Shown piece by piece: positions 44,262-53,870 of a stretch of 64,000 nt of DNA (position 1 is its first letter; every line of letters begins with the position of its first letter). The translations under genes were made by a program, and so were the position numbers. The stretch is taken from assembly GCF_039521325.1 (NCBI RefSeq), contig NZ_BAAACD010000038.1; one strand, written 5' to 3'. The notes under the pieces are model-generated. The model was not told the origin of the DNA. It made no database searches and saw nothing but the letters and a program-made list of their open reading frames with translations. Source of the DNA: Clostridium_X cadaveris. Its GTDB lineage: Bacteria; Bacillota; Clostridia; Clostridiales; Clostridiaceae.

Positions 44262-45824
44262 TTAGTTATATTTTCTTAAATATACTCTCCAAGTTGTTGC
44301 CCACATATTTGGATCATCCATACCTGATTCATCAACTTGATGTATAACACTATTATGAGGTGCTGTCTTTATTATTTCAGGATTTGTATGAGCTTCGTTG
44401 AACACATACTTAAGAGTCTCAATATATTCATCTATATCTTTCTTAGATGGTGTTTCTGTTGGCTCTAAAGTCATTGGTTCAGGTAAGTAGTATGGGTGAT
44501 GGGATGTCCAGTAGTGCATTCCAAAATCCATCATTCTTCTTTGAATATCTCCAGTTCCAATGCCTGTAGCTTTTTCTAGATTTTCTATAGAGTATCTAGC
44601 TTGTTCAATTCTTTGATTGTTTCCATCTTCGTAGTAAGCAGTAACATCATCTAATTCCATTAATTTTTTGAATAAGTAGTTGTTGTTAAGAACTGCAGTC
44701 TTAGCAACTTGATATAATCCGTTTGCGCCTAAAGAACGAATCCAGCAGTAAGCTTTCAAAACAACTTGGGAAACTCCGTGCCATTGTCTTACTTTACCAA
44801 CACCATTTGGATTGTTGCATATATCATAGTTTAAGAAATATTTTTCTCCATCAAAATCTATGATTGGAGCTGGAAGGAATTGGACTAATTCTTCCTTTAC
44901 TCCTGTAGCACCGCAAGCAGGTCCGCCACAGCCGTGTGGAGTAGAGAATGTCTTATGAAGATTGAAGAAACACATGTCAAATCCAGCATCACGTGCTCTT
45001 GTTACTCCTAATAATCCGTTAGCATTTGCTTGGTCATAACCGCAAAGTCCACCTATAGAGTGAATATAATCAACGAATTCCCTAACATTTTCATTGTATA
45101 CTCCAGTATCTTCAGGATTAGCTACAATATATCCTGCAGTCTTATTTGAAGCAGCAGCTTTTAACTGTTCTAAAGTAGGAAGTCCTGTTTTTGGATCTGG
45201 TTGAAGATAAATAATTTTAAATCCCTTTACAGCAGGACCTGCTGCATCAGATGGGTGAGAGTAGATAGTTGTGATTATTTCATTTCTATCTTCACCTTTA
45301 TCTTTAAAATATGAATGCATTACTGATGCCATAGCCATTATAGCTTGAGAACCACCGCCTGGTTGGAATGTAAAACGATCCATTCCAGAAATTTCACTCA
45401 TATATCTATCTGTTTCATAGAAAATTTGAAGCATACCTTGAACAGTTTCGATATCTTGTAATGGGTGAAGGTCTTCAACGTTTCTTGCAAGCTGATCGTT
45501 AACCTTTGGACTATATTTTACAGTACAAGTACCTTGTCCAATTTCAATATTGACATCTGCACCTAAAGTTTGTTGAGCAAGTCTTGCATAGTGTCTTAAA
45601 ACTCTGCTTTGAGACATTTCAGGAAGATTAACTTTATTTTTTCTAACCATGCTTTTTGGAAGTGCAGACAAACCGTCTCCAACTTCTGCTTCTATAGCTT
45701 TGTTTGCCTTTGGAACAAGTATTCCTCTTTCTCCTGGTGTACTCAATTCATATATGATAGGCTCATCCCATTTGGCTTGATGAAAATTGACTCTTACCTT
45801 TGTTGATCTATCTATTCTTTCCAC
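44262..45824 (-). CDS. Diverged glycine decarboxylase-like subunit 2 (GcvPB-like, PLP enzyme)
   Basis: The 520-residue protein is homologous to the PLP-binding subunit of two-subunit glycine decarboxylases. The Schiff-base Lys is Lys291 in NLHKTFSTPHGCGGPACG. Several family signatures are changed: where ordinary GcvPB has LGSCTMKYNP this has QGTCTVKYSP; LQPAAGAHGE is FTFQPGGGSQAIM; PDSAHGTNPAS is SHPSDAAGPA. The start is GTG with AAAGGG upstream. It lies 21 bases after its partner subunit. No gcvT, gcvH or lpd gene is near. The enzyme probably decarboxylates or cleaves an amino acid other than glycine, or uses another carrier; that is inference from the diverged active-site loops. Confidence 0.82.
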   Translation of the reverse strand: MERIDRSTKVRVNFHQAKWDEPIIYELSTPGERGILVPKANKAIEAEVGDGLSALPKSMVRKNKVNLPEMSQSRVLRHYARLAQQTLGADVNIEIGQGTCTVKYSPKVNDQLARNVEDLHPLQDIETVQGMLQIFYETDRYMSEISGMDRFTFQPGGGSQAIMAMASVMHSYFKDKGEDRNEIITTIYSHPSDAAGPAVKGFKIIYLQPDPKTGLPTLEQLKAAASNKTAGYIVANPEDTGVYNENVREFVDYIHSIGGLCGYDQANANGLLGVTRARDAGFDMCFFNLHKTFSTPHGCGGPACGATGVKEELVQFLPAPIIDFDGEKYFLNYDICNNPNGVGKVRQWHGVSQVVLKAYCWIRSLGANGLYQVAKTAVLNNNYLFKKLMELDDVTAYYEDGNNQRIEQARYSIENLEKATGIGTGDIQRRMMDFGMHYWTSHHPYYLPEPMTLEPTETPSKKDIDEYIETLKYVFNEAHTNPEIIKTAPHNSVIHQVDESGMDDPNMWATTWRVYLRKYN

Positions 45825-45845
45825 AGTATCATCCCTTTCTAAGAA

Positions 45846-47237
45846 TTATTTCACAATATCAGAAATCTCTTTAACTAAAGTATCAATATCTTCTTTAGTA
45901 TGGATTTCTGTTACGCAGTAAAGAGCACATTGTCCAAGAGCAGGGAAGGTTTCAGATAAGTCTTTACCACCAAATATATTTCTATTTAAAAGTTCTTTAT
46001 TGATTTCACTTACTGTTTTTCCAGTAGATGAAAAATCAACTACAAATTCTTTAAAGAATGTGCTTCCAAAGCTATTTACCTTAACATTAGGTATAGAAGA
46101 AAGCTTTTTAGCAGCATATTGAGCATTTTGCATTATAGTTTGTCCTATTTCATACATTCCACAAGGTCCCATAGTTGCTAGATAAACTCCAGCTGTGATA
46201 CCCCATAAAGCTGATTGAGTACCAACATACTCTTTGCCATGCTCTCTGTGATGACCGAAAGAAGTTCTATCGTAAGCTACATCACCAAAGCCGTATTCAC
46301 CAGGAGTTGTAGTTGGAGCTATACCAAATAATCTTGATGGGAATTCCATTACGAATTTTTCATCATCTTTAGTTGCCATAAATCCTGATTGACCACCGCC
46401 GTAATTCATATGAATTCCAAGTGGTTGTAAATCTCCACATACAATATCAGCACCATAAGATGGTGGAGCAGCTAATACACCAAGAGATATTGGATCTATA
46501 CCTACTAGGCTTAATCCACCAGCTTCATGTACGATTTTTGAAATCTCTTCTCCATTTTCTTCAATTATTCCAAAGTAATTTGGATTTTCAAAATAAACAC
46601 CAACAGTATCTGAATTAACCTTTGATTTTAAATCAGTTAAATCTAATTGTCCTTTAGCGTTACATTTAACAGTTTCAAACTTAATAACACTTTCACAGTA
46701 ATTTTTCATAACATCAAGTTTTTCTTGATCCATTATTTCTGGAACTAAAACAGTGGTGCGATTTGTAATTCTTTGAGCCATTCTTGCAGTAGTCGCTGCA
46801 GCTTGAGCCCAGTCCATAGTTGGTACATTTACAACGTCCATATCAACAAGTTCAGCAACCATGCTTGCATATTCAAATAAAGATTGGAAACGACCTTCAT
46901 CATTGTAAGGTTCACCACCATAAGCAGTTAAGAACTCACCTTTTCCATTTATTTCATCACATATAGCAGGAACATAGTGCTGCCAGCAGCCTGCTCCTAA
47001 GAAGTTTAGATTCTTTTTGCAATTTGCATTTTTATCTAATATTCTTTCTACATGTCTTCTTAATTCATACTCAGATTGAAATGCTTCTGGAAGATTCATT
47101 TCTTTCTTTAATTTTAAAAGTTCTGGAACATTTTTGTGAAGTTCATCCAAAGAATTCATGCCAATTTCCTTAAGCATCTCTGCTTCAACTTCTGGAACTG
47201 AATTTGGTATGTAAGGATGATTTTTAAATCCTCTCAT
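45846..47237 (-). CDS. Diverged glycine decarboxylase-like subunit 1 (GcvPA-like)
   Basis: The 463-residue protein begins like GcvPA (HPYIPNSVPEVEAEMLKEIG, then FLGAGCWQHYVPAICDEI) and keeps the overall fold and length. Segments that shape the glycine site in the family are altered: the usual TAYTPYQPEISQG is TAYGGEPYNDEGRFQ, and the usual MYDGATA is TMDWAQAAA. It has no PLP lysine of its own, as expected for this subunit. AGGAGG lies before the ATG. It follows the SDR gene by 36 bases in the operon. The matching divergence of both subunits supports a changed substrate rather than decay. Confidence 0.83.
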   Translation of the reverse strand: MRGFKNHPYIPNSVPEVEAEMLKEIGMNSLDELHKNVPELLKLKKEMNLPEAFQSEYELRRHVERILDKNANCKKNLNFLGAGCWQHYVPAICDEINGKGEFLTAYGGEPYNDEGRFQSLFEYASMVAELVDMDVVNVPTMDWAQAAATTARMAQRITNRTTVLVPEIMDQEKLDVMKNYCESVIKFETVKCNAKGQLDLTDLKSKVNSDTVGVYFENPNYFGIIEENGEEISKIVHEAGGLSLVGIDPISLGVLAAPPSYGADIVCGDLQPLGIHMNYGGGQSGFMATKDDEKFVMEFPSRLFGIAPTTTPGEYGFGDVAYDRTSFGHHREHGKEYVGTQSALWGITAGVYLATMGPCGMYEIGQTIMQNAQYAAKKLSSIPNVKVNSFGSTFFKEFVVDFSSTGKTVSEINKELLNRNIFGGKDLSETFPALGQCALYCVTEIHTKEDIDTLVKEISDIVK

Positions 47238-47272
47238 ATTTGTCTCCTCCTTTAATAAAATAAAATCATATA

Positions 47273-48067
47273 TTATGCGATACCGCCGCCGTCAACAACT
47301 AATGCAGCACCTGTTATCCAGCTTGATAAGTCACTTGCAAGGAATAGTACAGCGTTTGCTATATCTTCAGGCATACCAATTCTTGCAAGAGGTCTTCCGC
47401 AACCACAGTCCTTTAAATATTCATCTTGAGATGTGTTTTCGTTAACTATTCCAGTTTGAACTCCTTCATCTCTAAGCATAGCAGTATCTGTATCGCCAGG
47501 ATTTACACTGTTTACACGTATATTTTGATGACCATGATCTATAGCCATAGCTCTTGTTACGTTTACGATTCCACCTTTAACTGCACAGTAGGCAACAGCT
47601 TGGTCTCCACCTTTTAAGCCCCATCCTGAACCAGTATTAATTATGCTTCCACCACCGTTAGCTGCCATTACAGGAATTATGTGTTTAGAGAAAAGGAATA
47701 ATCCCTTTAAACCAACATCTAATACGAAATCCCATTCTTTTTCACTTAATTCAGGCATAGTTTTTCTAACAGTTACACCCGCATTATTATGAAGAATATC
47801 GATATTACCAAATTTTTCTTTAATAGCTTTTACAGTTTCTATAACTTGATTTTCGTTAGTTACATCACATTTGAAGAAAGCAGCATTTCTACCAGCTTGT
47901 CTGATTTCTTCAGCAGCAGCTTCGCCAGCATCACTTATATCTACCATAGCTACTGCAGCACCATATGCAGACAATAACTGAGCAACACCTAGACCTATTC
48001 CAGAGCCAGCTCCTGTAATAACAGCAACTTTGCCATTTAAGTTAAGAACGTCTTTTTTGTTTAACAT
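47273..48067 (-). CDS. SDR family oxidoreductase
   Basis: The 264-residue protein is a classical SDR: GKVAVITGAGSGIGLGVAQ, HNNAGVTVRKTMPE, Ser in NTGSGWG, YCAVKGGIVNVTRAM with Tyr and Lys, and VVDGGGI at the end. An acidic Asp after the second strand (AMVDISD) suggests NAD preference. It is the first gene of the sigma-54-controlled operon; a -24/-12 promoter lies about 70 bases upstream and GGGGG precedes the ATG. It probably oxidises a hydroxy-compound to a ketone or aldehyde before or after the PLP enzyme step. Confidence 0.87.
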   Translation of the reverse strand: MLNKKDVLNLNGKVAVITGAGSGIGLGVAQLLSAYGAAVAMVDISDAGEAAAEEIRQAGRNAAFFKCDVTNENQVIETVKAIKEKFGNIDILHNNAGVTVRKTMPELSEKEWDFVLDVGLKGLFLFSKHIIPVMAANGGGSIINTGSGWGLKGGDQAVAYCAVKGGIVNVTRAMAIDHGHQNIRVNSVNPGDTDTAMLRDEGVQTGIVNENTSQDEYLKDCGCGRPLARIGMPEDIANAVLFLASDLSSWITGAALVVDGGGIA

Positions 48068-48128
48068 TTTAAATCCCCCTTATATTAAATAAATCCTAAA
48101 TTTGCTACTGACCTTATGAAATATTTAA

Positions 48129-48146
48129 TAGCAATATGTGTGCCAA
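48129..48146 (-). promoter_or_regulatory. Sigma-54 promoter of the SDR-GcvP-like operon
   Basis: The minus strand reads TTGGCACACATATTGCTA, with GG and GC exactly 12 bases apart, a near-perfect -24/-12 element. The transcription start would be near 48119, about 50 bases before the SDR gene. Confidence 0.88.
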
Positions 48147-48185
48147 AAATATATATAATAATTTAAACCCTTGAATATTAAAGGG

Positions 48186-48282
48186 TTTGTCAATAAACTG
48201 TAATAAAAATATATGTAAAAGACATTGAAAGATTATTGACATTTGTCAAATATGACTGAATATTGACAATATTAATTGTCAA
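48186..48282. promoter_or_regulatory. Enhancer sites for the sigma-54 activator
   Basis: TTGACATTTGTCAA (48236-48249) and TTGACAATATTAATTGTCAA (48263-48282) are palindromes sharing TTGACA/TGTCAA, and a half site TTTGTCAA lies at 48186-48193. They stand 90-140 bp upstream of the -24 element, the usual place for enhancer binding, and also in the leader of the regulator gene. Confidence 0.75.
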
Positions 48283-48351
48283 CCTAATATTACAATAGTA
48301 TAATTATAATGTAAACAATATTCAGAATTGTTTTTGTGGGGAGGAATAAAT

Positions 48352-50073
48352 ATGTTTAATTTAGAAGATGTTCGACCATCTATTGAGAAACTTGTTTTAG
48401 CAATTTCTGATTGCTTAAAGCTTGAAGTTGCTATATTTGATGAAAGAGGTACTCTTTTTTACTGTACTCCAACTTATTTAAAGAAGAAAGGAAGTACTGT
48501 ACATACAAAATTTATAAGAGATGTATTGAATAATGGAAGCATTTTGGTAAATACTCCAGGGGATATGCCGTCATGTATAGGATGTAGATTTAGGGAACAC
48601 TGTCCATCTACTATTGAAATTTTATGTTCTATAAGGGCTAATACTTCTGTTATAGGAGTTGCAGATTTTACTTCTTTTACCAAAGAAGGACAGAGAAGGA
48701 TAAGCAAGAACAATTCTGTATATTTAGATGCAATTAAGGAAATGGCTGATTTGATAGGAGAATATGTACTTAGTAAATCTGGAGCTTTAGAGTGCGGACA
48801 TATGGATTATATTATTAATGATACATTAGAAATTTCGAAAGATCCTTTAATTCTCACTGACCAACATGGAGTTATAATACAAGGTAATAATCTTGCATAT
48901 AAACTTCTAAAATTAGATGAAGGTTCTTTATCTATACGACAGATTTTCTCTAAAGAGATAGCTGAAGATATTTTGAATGGAGCAAACTTTTTTGAAAAAA
49001 ATGTATCTATGGGAAAGTTCAGTGTTAAGATTACAACTAAACCTATAGTTATAGATAATAAGAGAATAGGAACATTAGTGAGATTTGCAGACGAGATTAA
49101 TGAAAAGCTTCAAATTCATAGTTTTAATACAGGGATTGTTGGAGAAAGCAAAGAAATGAAGGAACTAAAAAAATTAATTAAAAAATTGGCAGATAGTCCT
49201 ACGCCTGTACTTATAACTGGAGAAACTGGAACTGGGAAAGAGCTTATAGCTAAGTCTATACATAATGCTAGCAAAAGAAGCAAATATCCTTTTGTGGCTA
49301 TAAATTGTTCTAGCATACCAGAAAATCTTTTTGAAAGTGAACTTTTTGGATATTCGGGAGGGTCGTTTACTGGTGCAAGAAAAGAAGGAAAGATTGGAAA
49401 AATAGAAATGGCTCAGGGAGGAACTTTGTTTTTAGATGAATTGGGTGAGATGCCACTTTCAGCTCAACCTAAACTTTTAAGAGTACTCCAAGAGTATGAG
49501 CTTGAAAGAGTTGGATCTTCTAAAAAAATCCCACTAGATATAAGAGTTATAGCAGCAACTAACTGCAAGTTAGAAGAGATGATTAATAAAGGAAAATTTC
49601 GACAGGACCTTTTTTATCGTATAGCAGTAATTAATATAAAAATACCTCCATTAAGGCAACGTAAGGGTGATATAATTCCAATAGCTTATAATTATATAGA
49701 AAAGATTAAGGAAAAATTGGAAACACCTTTAGATTCAATAAGTCCAGAAGTTGAAAATTTATTTTTAAATTATAATTGGCCGGGTAACATACGTGAACTT
49801 CAAAATGTAGTAGAATATGCTGCAAATTTATGTGAAGACAAAACTATGACTATAAATGATCTGCCGGATACTATATTTAATCAGACTATGATTAGTAAGG
49901 AAGGCAATAAAGAATGTAATGATTTAGAAAATGAAAAAATAAAAAAGCTTTTAGACCAATATGGATATACATTGGAAGGAAAGAAGCAGATTGCTAAAAT
50001 CTTAGGTATCAGTTTAAGAACACTTTATAGAAGGATAAATGGTCATAATGCAAACAGTGGAAAAGTTGAGTGA
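48352..50073 (+). CDS. Sigma-54-dependent transcriptional activator
   Basis: The protein (about 573 residues) has an N-terminal sensor region with a Cys cluster (CIGCRFREHCPSTIEILC, about residues 66-83), a PAS-like part (about 155-255), the AAA+ sigma-54 interaction domain with GETGTGKE and the contact loop SGGSFTGARKEG (usual GAFTGA reads GSFTGA), FLDELGEMP, and a C-terminal Fis-type helix-turn-helix (AKILGISLRTLYRRI). It is divergent from the SDR operon and likely activates it as well as the amidohydrolase and NhaC genes, all preceded by -24/-12 promoters. The Cys cluster may bind metal or an Fe-S cluster. ATG 48352 has GGGGAGGA before it. Confidence 0.92.
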   Translation: MFNLEDVRPSIEKLVLAISDCLKLEVAIFDERGTLFYCTPTYLKKKGSTVHTKFIRDVLNNGSILVNTPGDMPSCIGCRFREHCPSTIEILCSIRANTSVIGVADFTSFTKEGQRRISKNNSVYLDAIKEMADLIGEYVLSKSGALECGHMDYIINDTLEISKDPLILTDQHGVIIQGNNLAYKLLKLDEGSLSIRQIFSKEIAEDILNGANFFEKNVSMGKFSVKITTKPIVIDNKRIGTLVRFADEINEKLQIHSFNTGIVGESKEMKELKKLIKKLADSPTPVLITGETGTGKELIAKSIHNASKRSKYPFVAINCSSIPENLFESELFGYSGGSFTGARKEGKIGKIEMAQGGTLFLDELGEMPLSAQPKLLRVLQEYELERVGSSKKIPLDIRVIAATNCKLEEMINKGKFRQDLFYRIAVINIKIPPLRQRKGDIIPIAYNYIEKIKEKLETPLDSISPEVENLFLNYNWPGNIRELQNVVEYAANLCEDKTMTINDLPDTIFNQTMISKEGNKECNDLENEKIKKLLDQYGYTLEGKKQIAKILGISLRTLYRRINGHNANSGKVE

Positions 50074-50260
50074 TTATTTTGAAATCTCCATTAGTTAAGT
50101 AAAAAAATTGAAGGATAAAAATGACATGTTGGCAAGTAAAATGGCAATAATATTGAAATTTAATATAGAAACTATAATATATTAATAAAATCATCATTTA
50201 TAATAGTTTTAATATATAGAATATTAAGTTTATTTTTAAAATATAGGATTCTTAAATATA

Positions 50261-50277
50261 TGGCATAAAAAATGCTT
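50261..50277 (+). promoter_or_regulatory. Sigma-54 promoter of the amidohydrolase gene
   Basis: TGGCATAAAAAATGCTT has GG and GC 12 bases apart. It stands about 100 bp before the ATG at 50380. The rest of the 306-bp gap from 50074 shows no gene and no clear enhancer palindrome. Confidence 0.72.
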
Positions 50278-50379
50278 GTATATGAAGTAATAAAAGTTTA
50301 CACATACTAAAATAATTTTATATTTAGTATAGCAAAGATCTTTATAAATCAATAAAAATGAAAAGCATAGGGGGCATAT

Positions 50380-52002
50380 ATGAAAACTATATTTTTTAAT
50401 GGTAACATAATTACTATGGATAAAAATCAACCATATGTAGATTCAATGATTGTGGAAGAACATAAGTTTATATTTGCTGGAAAGTATAATGATGCTATGA
50501 AATTAATAGGACAAAAGGATGAGATGGTTGATTTAAACGGAAAAACCGTTGTTCCAGGATTTAATGATAGTCATGTTCATTTATTAAACTATGGGTATTC
50601 TCTTACAAAAATAGATTGTAACGGTATTAAATCCATTGAGGAAGTTATTGAAAAATCTAAGAAATATATATATGAAAACAAAATAGAAGCTGATAAATGG
50701 GTCTGTGGGAGAGGGTGGAATCAAACACATTTTAAAGAAGGAAGATATCCAAACAGATATGATTTAGATAAAATATCTACTACTCATCCAATGGTTTTCA
50801 CTAGGATATGTGAACATGTTGTTGTGGTAAATTCATTAGCTCTAAAAAAAGCAAATATAGATAAAAGTACTGATAATCCAATTGGTGGTGAAATAGAAAG
50901 AGATGAAAATGGTGAGCCTACAGGAGTATTAAAAGAAAATGCTAGATATTTAATATACAGCAAAATTCCAGATGCAACTATAGAGGAAATAAAAACAATG
51001 ATTGTTAAGGGAGTTAATAAGGCAATAAGTTATGGCCTTACATCTTTGCAAACAGATGATTTCGAAACATTTTCAAGTAAAAATTGGAGGAAAATATTAA
51101 AAGCATATGATGAACTTATATCGGAAAATAGATTACCAATTAGAATTTATGAGCAATGCTTGTTACCTGATGTAGATAGATTGAAAGAATTTTTAAGTGA
51201 AGGTTATAGAACTGGAATTGGAAATGAGAATTTTAAAATAGGACCATTGAAACTTTTAACCGATGGGTCATTAGGAATGAATACGGCATATTTAGATGAA
51301 CCTTATTCAGATGATCCTAATTCAAAAGGAATTAGTGTTTTTTCACAAGAAAAATTAGATGAGCTTTCTAGTACAGCAGTTAAGGGTGGCATGAACCTAG
51401 TGTTTCATGCAATTGGAGATGGAGCTATAAATATGTGTTTAAAGTCTTTTGAAAAAGCAAGAAAAATAAGTTCAATTAAAGATAACAGATTTGGACTTAT
51501 TCATATACAAATTCTTTCAGAAAGTATAATAAATAAATTTAAGGAACTTAATGTGGTAGCATATATGGAGCCTATATGTATAAATACTGATTTATATATA
51601 GCAGAAAGCAGGGTTGGAAAAGAAAGAATGAAAACATCTTATATATATAAAAGGCTTTGTGATGAAGGACTTAACATATGCATCTCATCTGATTGCCCAG
51701 TGGACTCATTAAATCCTATGCATAGCATTTATGTAGCTACTAACCGAAAGGATTATAATGGATATCCTAATGAAGGTTGGATAATGGAAGAAGCTTTAAG
51801 TGTTGAAGAAGCTTTGTATGGCTTAACACTAGGCGGAGCATATGCATCCTATGAGGAAAATATAAAGGGATCAATAGAGTATGGCAAATTAGCAGACTTT
51901 ATTATAATATCAGATGATATTATGAATATTGATAAAAAGGATATACAAGATATAAAAGTAGAAGCAACTTATTTAGGTGGAAAGAAGGTTTATAGTATTT
52001 AA
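50380..52002 (+). CDS. Amidohydrolase family protein (YtcJ-like)
   Basis: The 540-residue protein has the YtcJ/N-substituted formamide deformylase-like layout: an N-terminal beta part, the metal motif GFNDSHVHLLNYG, a long helical insert, GPLKLLTDGSLGMNTAYL, FHAIGDGAINM, HIQIL and SSDCPVDSLNPM at the end of the barrel. It hydrolyses an amide or similar bond with a metal in the cytoplasm; the substrate is not predictable from sequence. GGGGGC precedes the ATG. The sigma-54 promoter upstream and the neighbouring carrier suggest it frees an amine or amino acid that the SDR/GcvP-like operon then uses. Confidence 0.87.
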   Translation: MKTIFFNGNIITMDKNQPYVDSMIVEEHKFIFAGKYNDAMKLIGQKDEMVDLNGKTVVPGFNDSHVHLLNYGYSLTKIDCNGIKSIEEVIEKSKKYIYENKIEADKWVCGRGWNQTHFKEGRYPNRYDLDKISTTHPMVFTRICEHVVVVNSLALKKANIDKSTDNPIGGEIERDENGEPTGVLKENARYLIYSKIPDATIEEIKTMIVKGVNKAISYGLTSLQTDDFETFSSKNWRKILKAYDELISENRLPIRIYEQCLLPDVDRLKEFLSEGYRTGIGNENFKIGPLKLLTDGSLGMNTAYLDEPYSDDPNSKGISVFSQEKLDELSSTAVKGGMNLVFHAIGDGAINMCLKSFEKARKISSIKDNRFGLIHIQILSESIINKFKELNVVAYMEPICINTDLYIAESRVGKERMKTSYIYKRLCDEGLNICISSDCPVDSLNPMHSIYVATNRKDYNGYPNEGWIMEEALSVEEALYGLTLGGAYASYEENIKGSIEYGKLADFIIISDDIMNIDKKDIQDIKVEATYLGGKKVYSI

Positions 52003-52016
52003 TATATAAAATTTTA

Positions 52017-52056
52017 AGAACTTCTATGAATTAAACTTATAGTAGTTCTTTTTTTA
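52017..52056 (+). terminator. Terminator after amidohydrolase gene
   Basis: AAGAACT and AGTTCTT with inner pairing, then seven T. Confidence 0.75.
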
Positions 52057-52069
52057 CTCATAATAAATG

Positions 52070-52209
52070 TTGACATATGTTGACAAGGATTAAAGAGTAA
52101 TTGTCAGATAATTATGACATATAAATTTGCCTTTTAAAATTAAATCACTTTAATACTGTGATATAATATAACTTTTAGTTGATTAAGTTGTATTGGCATA
52201 TTATTTGCT
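52070..52209 (+). promoter_or_regulatory. Sigma-54 promoter and enhancer half-sites of the NhaC-like gene
   Basis: TTGGCATATTATTTGCT (52193-52209) has GG and GC 12 bases apart. Upstream, TTGACA (52070), TTGACAA (52080), TTGTCA (52101) and TGACA (52116) repeat the half-site seen before the SDR operon, about 90-120 bp before the promoter. Confidence 0.75.
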
Positions 52210-52247
52210 TGAATATTTTAGTGATAAATAATAAAGGGGGAAATATT

Positions 52248-53831
52248 ATGGAAACAACTTATGGTGTCTTAGCGCTTTTGCCAGCAATTGTAGCTATCGC
52301 ATTATGTTTTGCTACAAAACAGGTACTTATTTCATTGTTTGCCGGACTTTTTGCAGGGTGTTTAGTTATTAATCATTGGAACCCTATATTTGGAGTTACT
52401 TATGCATTAGAAACTATAGTTACTAACATGTCAGAGAATGTCACACTGCTATTATTTACTTTATTTATGGGTGTAGGAATTTCTTTTATCTGGAGGCTTG
52501 GTGGAAGCTTTGCGTTAGCTGATGCTGCAAAGAGGAAATTCAAAAAAAGACGTTCAATATGTTTAGGAACTTGGGGCCTAGGAATGGCAACTTCAATCAA
52601 TGACTGCCTAGTTGCTGCGGTTGATGGTAACGTATTCAGAGATATATGTAAAGATTATAGAATTTCATCTGAGAAATTCTCATATGTACTTGATGCTACA
52701 GCAGCACCATCCGCTGCTTTATTCTTATCAGACTGGATTGCTTATCAAATAGGAATGATTGGACAAGGACTTGATATTGCAGGAATAACTGAAATTCAGC
52801 CAGTTGCAGCTTATATTAAAAGTATACCTTTTAATATGTACTCTATATTAACTCTTATTTTTGTAGGTGTACTTATGTATACTGGAAAAGACTATGGTCC
52901 TATGTTAAAGGCTGAAATGAGATGCATGACTACTGGAGAGTTTACAAGACCTGGTGCTAATCCAATGCTAGATGTTTCTTCTGACCTTGGAGAACCTAAA
53001 AAGACAAGGCCTATGATTAAATCTTTTGTTCTTCCTATAGTACTAGCTCTTACAACAATTATTGCAGGTATTTTATATACAGGCAGAGCAGGATTTCCAA
53101 ACGGAATTATGGCTGTATTAGAAAACTGCGATGCTCAAACAGCACTTTTATGGGGATCTTTTGTAATGGCTGTTAGTGGTATGATAATAGCATTAGTTAG
53201 TAAAATTATGACATTTGAAGAAACTATGGCTACAGTAGTAGATGGATTTAAACTTATGTCATTGACAGGTGCTATATTAGTTATGGCATGGTCATTAGGG
53301 GCAATAACTAAGGAAATGGGACTAGCAGCCTTCGTAGTTCAGCTTGTTGGAGATAGTATTCCATTTGGACTTTTGCCACCAATCGTATTTGGAATATCAA
53401 TAATTATAGCTTTTGCTACTGGTACATCATGGGGAACTATGGCAATAATGACTCCACTTGCAATTCCACTAGCTTATTCTATAACTGGAGATATAAATAT
53501 CACAGTAGGTATGTGTGGAGCAGTTTTATCAGGAGCTCTTTTTGGAGACCACTCCTCACCAGTATCAGATACTACAGTTATGGCATCACTATTCTCAGGT
53601 GCTGACCACATAGATCACGTAAAAACTCAGCTTCCTTATGTGGCAACAGTTGGATTTGTAATAGCTATTTTATATACTATATTTGGATTTACAGGTATAA
53701 GTCCATTTATACTTCTTCCAATAGGAGTTGTAATGGAAATATTGTTGATGCATTTACTTCATAAATATTATTTAAAGAAGTATGATATACATGAAGATTA
53801 TTCTTTATCTATGACTGCAGATCATAAATAA
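52248..53831 (+). CDS. NhaC-family Na+/H+ antiporter-like carrier
   Basis: The protein (about 527 residues) has around twelve membrane helices and the family motifs SINDCLVAAVDGNVFRDI, TAAPSAALFLSDWIAYQIG, TGTSWGTMAIM and LFGDHSSPVSDTTVMAS. The NhaC family includes sodium/proton antiporters and also amino-acid or organic-acid exchangers. In this regulon it more likely imports the substrate of the amidohydrolase, or exchanges product. ATG 52248 has AAGGGGG upstream; the longer reading begins upstream of the predicted transcription start, so it is rejected. Confidence 0.88.
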   Translation: METTYGVLALLPAIVAIALCFATKQVLISLFAGLFAGCLVINHWNPIFGVTYALETIVTNMSENVTLLLFTLFMGVGISFIWRLGGSFALADAAKRKFKKRRSICLGTWGLGMATSINDCLVAAVDGNVFRDICKDYRISSEKFSYVLDATAAPSAALFLSDWIAYQIGMIGQGLDIAGITEIQPVAAYIKSIPFNMYSILTLIFVGVLMYTGKDYGPMLKAEMRCMTTGEFTRPGANPMLDVSSDLGEPKKTRPMIKSFVLPIVLALTTIIAGILYTGRAGFPNGIMAVLENCDAQTALLWGSFVMAVSGMIIALVSKIMTFEETMATVVDGFKLMSLTGAILVMAWSLGAITKEMGLAAFVVQLVGDSIPFGLLPPIVFGISIIIAFATGTSWGTMAIMTPLAIPLAYSITGDINITVGMCGAVLSGALFGDHSSPVSDTTVMASLFSGADHIDHVKTQLPYVATVGFVIAILYTIFGFTGISPFILLPIGVVMEILLMHLLHKYYLKKYDIHEDYSLSMTADHK

Positions 53832-53870
53832 AATCTAATATAATAAATAAGCGTAATTTAAATTTAATAT

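Noticed and set aside
44262..47237. Ordinary glycine cleavage system
   Set aside because: No gcvT, gcvH or lpd is nearby, control is by sigma-54, and several invariant GcvP loops are changed in both subunits.
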